32,464 nt of DNA, from the NCBI GenBank assembly GCA_030526005.1, contig JAUNDP010000023.1, positions 1 through 32,464 of the forward strand. The letters run 5' to 3'. This document shows, piece by piece, positions 32,311 through 32,464 of the stretch (position 1 is its first letter; the number at the start of each line of letters is the position of its first letter). Source of the DNA: Eubacteriales bacterium. Lineage in GTDB: Bacteria; Bacillota; Clostridia; Lachnospirales; Lachnospiraceae. Made by a program: the position numbers and the translations under genes. The notes below the pieces were generated by a model. That model worked only from the letters and a program-made list of their open reading frames with translations. It did not search any database and had not been told where the DNA came from.

Positions 32311-32464
32311 TTAGTTAGCAGCGTTAGTCTTCTCAGCGATAACGGTCTGAATTCTTGCGATGTTCCTGCGAACTTCTTTGATTCTGCTTGTATTATCTAA
32401 CTGATTTGTTGCGTTCTGGAATCTTAAGTTGAAAAGTTCCTTTTTAGCAGCTACTAATTCTTCG
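32311..32464 (-). CDS. rpmC: 50S ribosomal protein L29, partial
   Basis: This is the C-terminal part of L29, cut by the window edge. The readable 50 residues include [20 protein letters not shown] and [19 protein letters not shown], the two-helix signature of this protein, which binds at the peptide exit. The stop is TAA at 32311-32313. Its place before rpsQ is the universal order. Confidence 0.95.
   Translation of the reverse strand, partial: EELVAAKKELFNLRFQNATNQLDNTSRIKEVRRNIARIQTVIAEKTNAAN

Noticed and set aside
20601-32464. The long intergenic gaps as copies of one dispersed repeat
   Set aside because: The gaps share short words (for example GACTGTCT) but no common longer sequence; each has a different fold.

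Overview
The window reads as chromosomal DNA of a low-to-moderate GC, anaerobic, fermentative Firmicute, most likely a Lachnospiraceae member (Clostridium cluster XIVa). The basis is the spc/alpha ribosomal block with a KOW-domain gene between map and infA, an L17 with a large internal insert, zinc-type S14 and Adk, a cofactor-free S4, an AdhE gene with Rex-like operators, and an EcfA1-EcfA2-EcfT transporter core. The species assignment is inference.

Layout from high to low coordinates, which is the direction of transcription for almost everything. 32464-23706 is the spc operon: rpmC (partial), rpsQ, rplN, rplX, rplE, rpsN, rpsH, rplF, rplR, rpsE, rpmD, rplO, secY, adk, map, a KOW protein, infA and rpmJ. 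23394-20066 is the alpha operon: rpsM, rpsK, rpsD, rpoA, rplQ. The block is tightly packed except for six long gaps (rpsN-rpsH 213 nt, rplF-rpsH 150, secY-adk 269, infA-rpmJ 181, rpmJ-rpsM 311, rpsD-rpoA 229, with rpoA-rplQ 190 as a further smaller one). Several of these contain strong inverted repeats or good internal promoters. A terminator closes the block after rplQ.

20000-4597 is a run of unrelated housekeeping and accessory genes: a PflX-type radical SAM protein (-), an AraC regulator (+) divergent from galE (-), a DUF3783-ftsW-DUF1292 operon (-), an isolated membrane protein (+), topB, ppiB, adhE, an ECF sigma factor with its membrane partner, and a GNAT protein with an extra N-terminal domain. 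4446-1922 is ecfA1-ecfA2-ecfT, which in many Firmicutes directly follows rplQ but here lies about 15.6 kb away.

1755-51 is an IS200/IS605-type element with an intact tnpA, a small AbrB-like gene, and a tnpB cut off before its last catalytic residue and zinc ribbon. It sits just beyond the ecfT terminator.

The most interesting signals are the structured intergenic RNAs in the ribosomal operons, especially upstream of rpsH and rpsM. Next come the rpmJ promoter with its inverted repeat and hairpin leader, the paired Rex-like boxes on the adhE promoter, and the three-gene IS with an AbrB-like passenger. No tRNA, rRNA or CRISPR array was seen. All structures and promoters were read by eye; no folding or database search was run.
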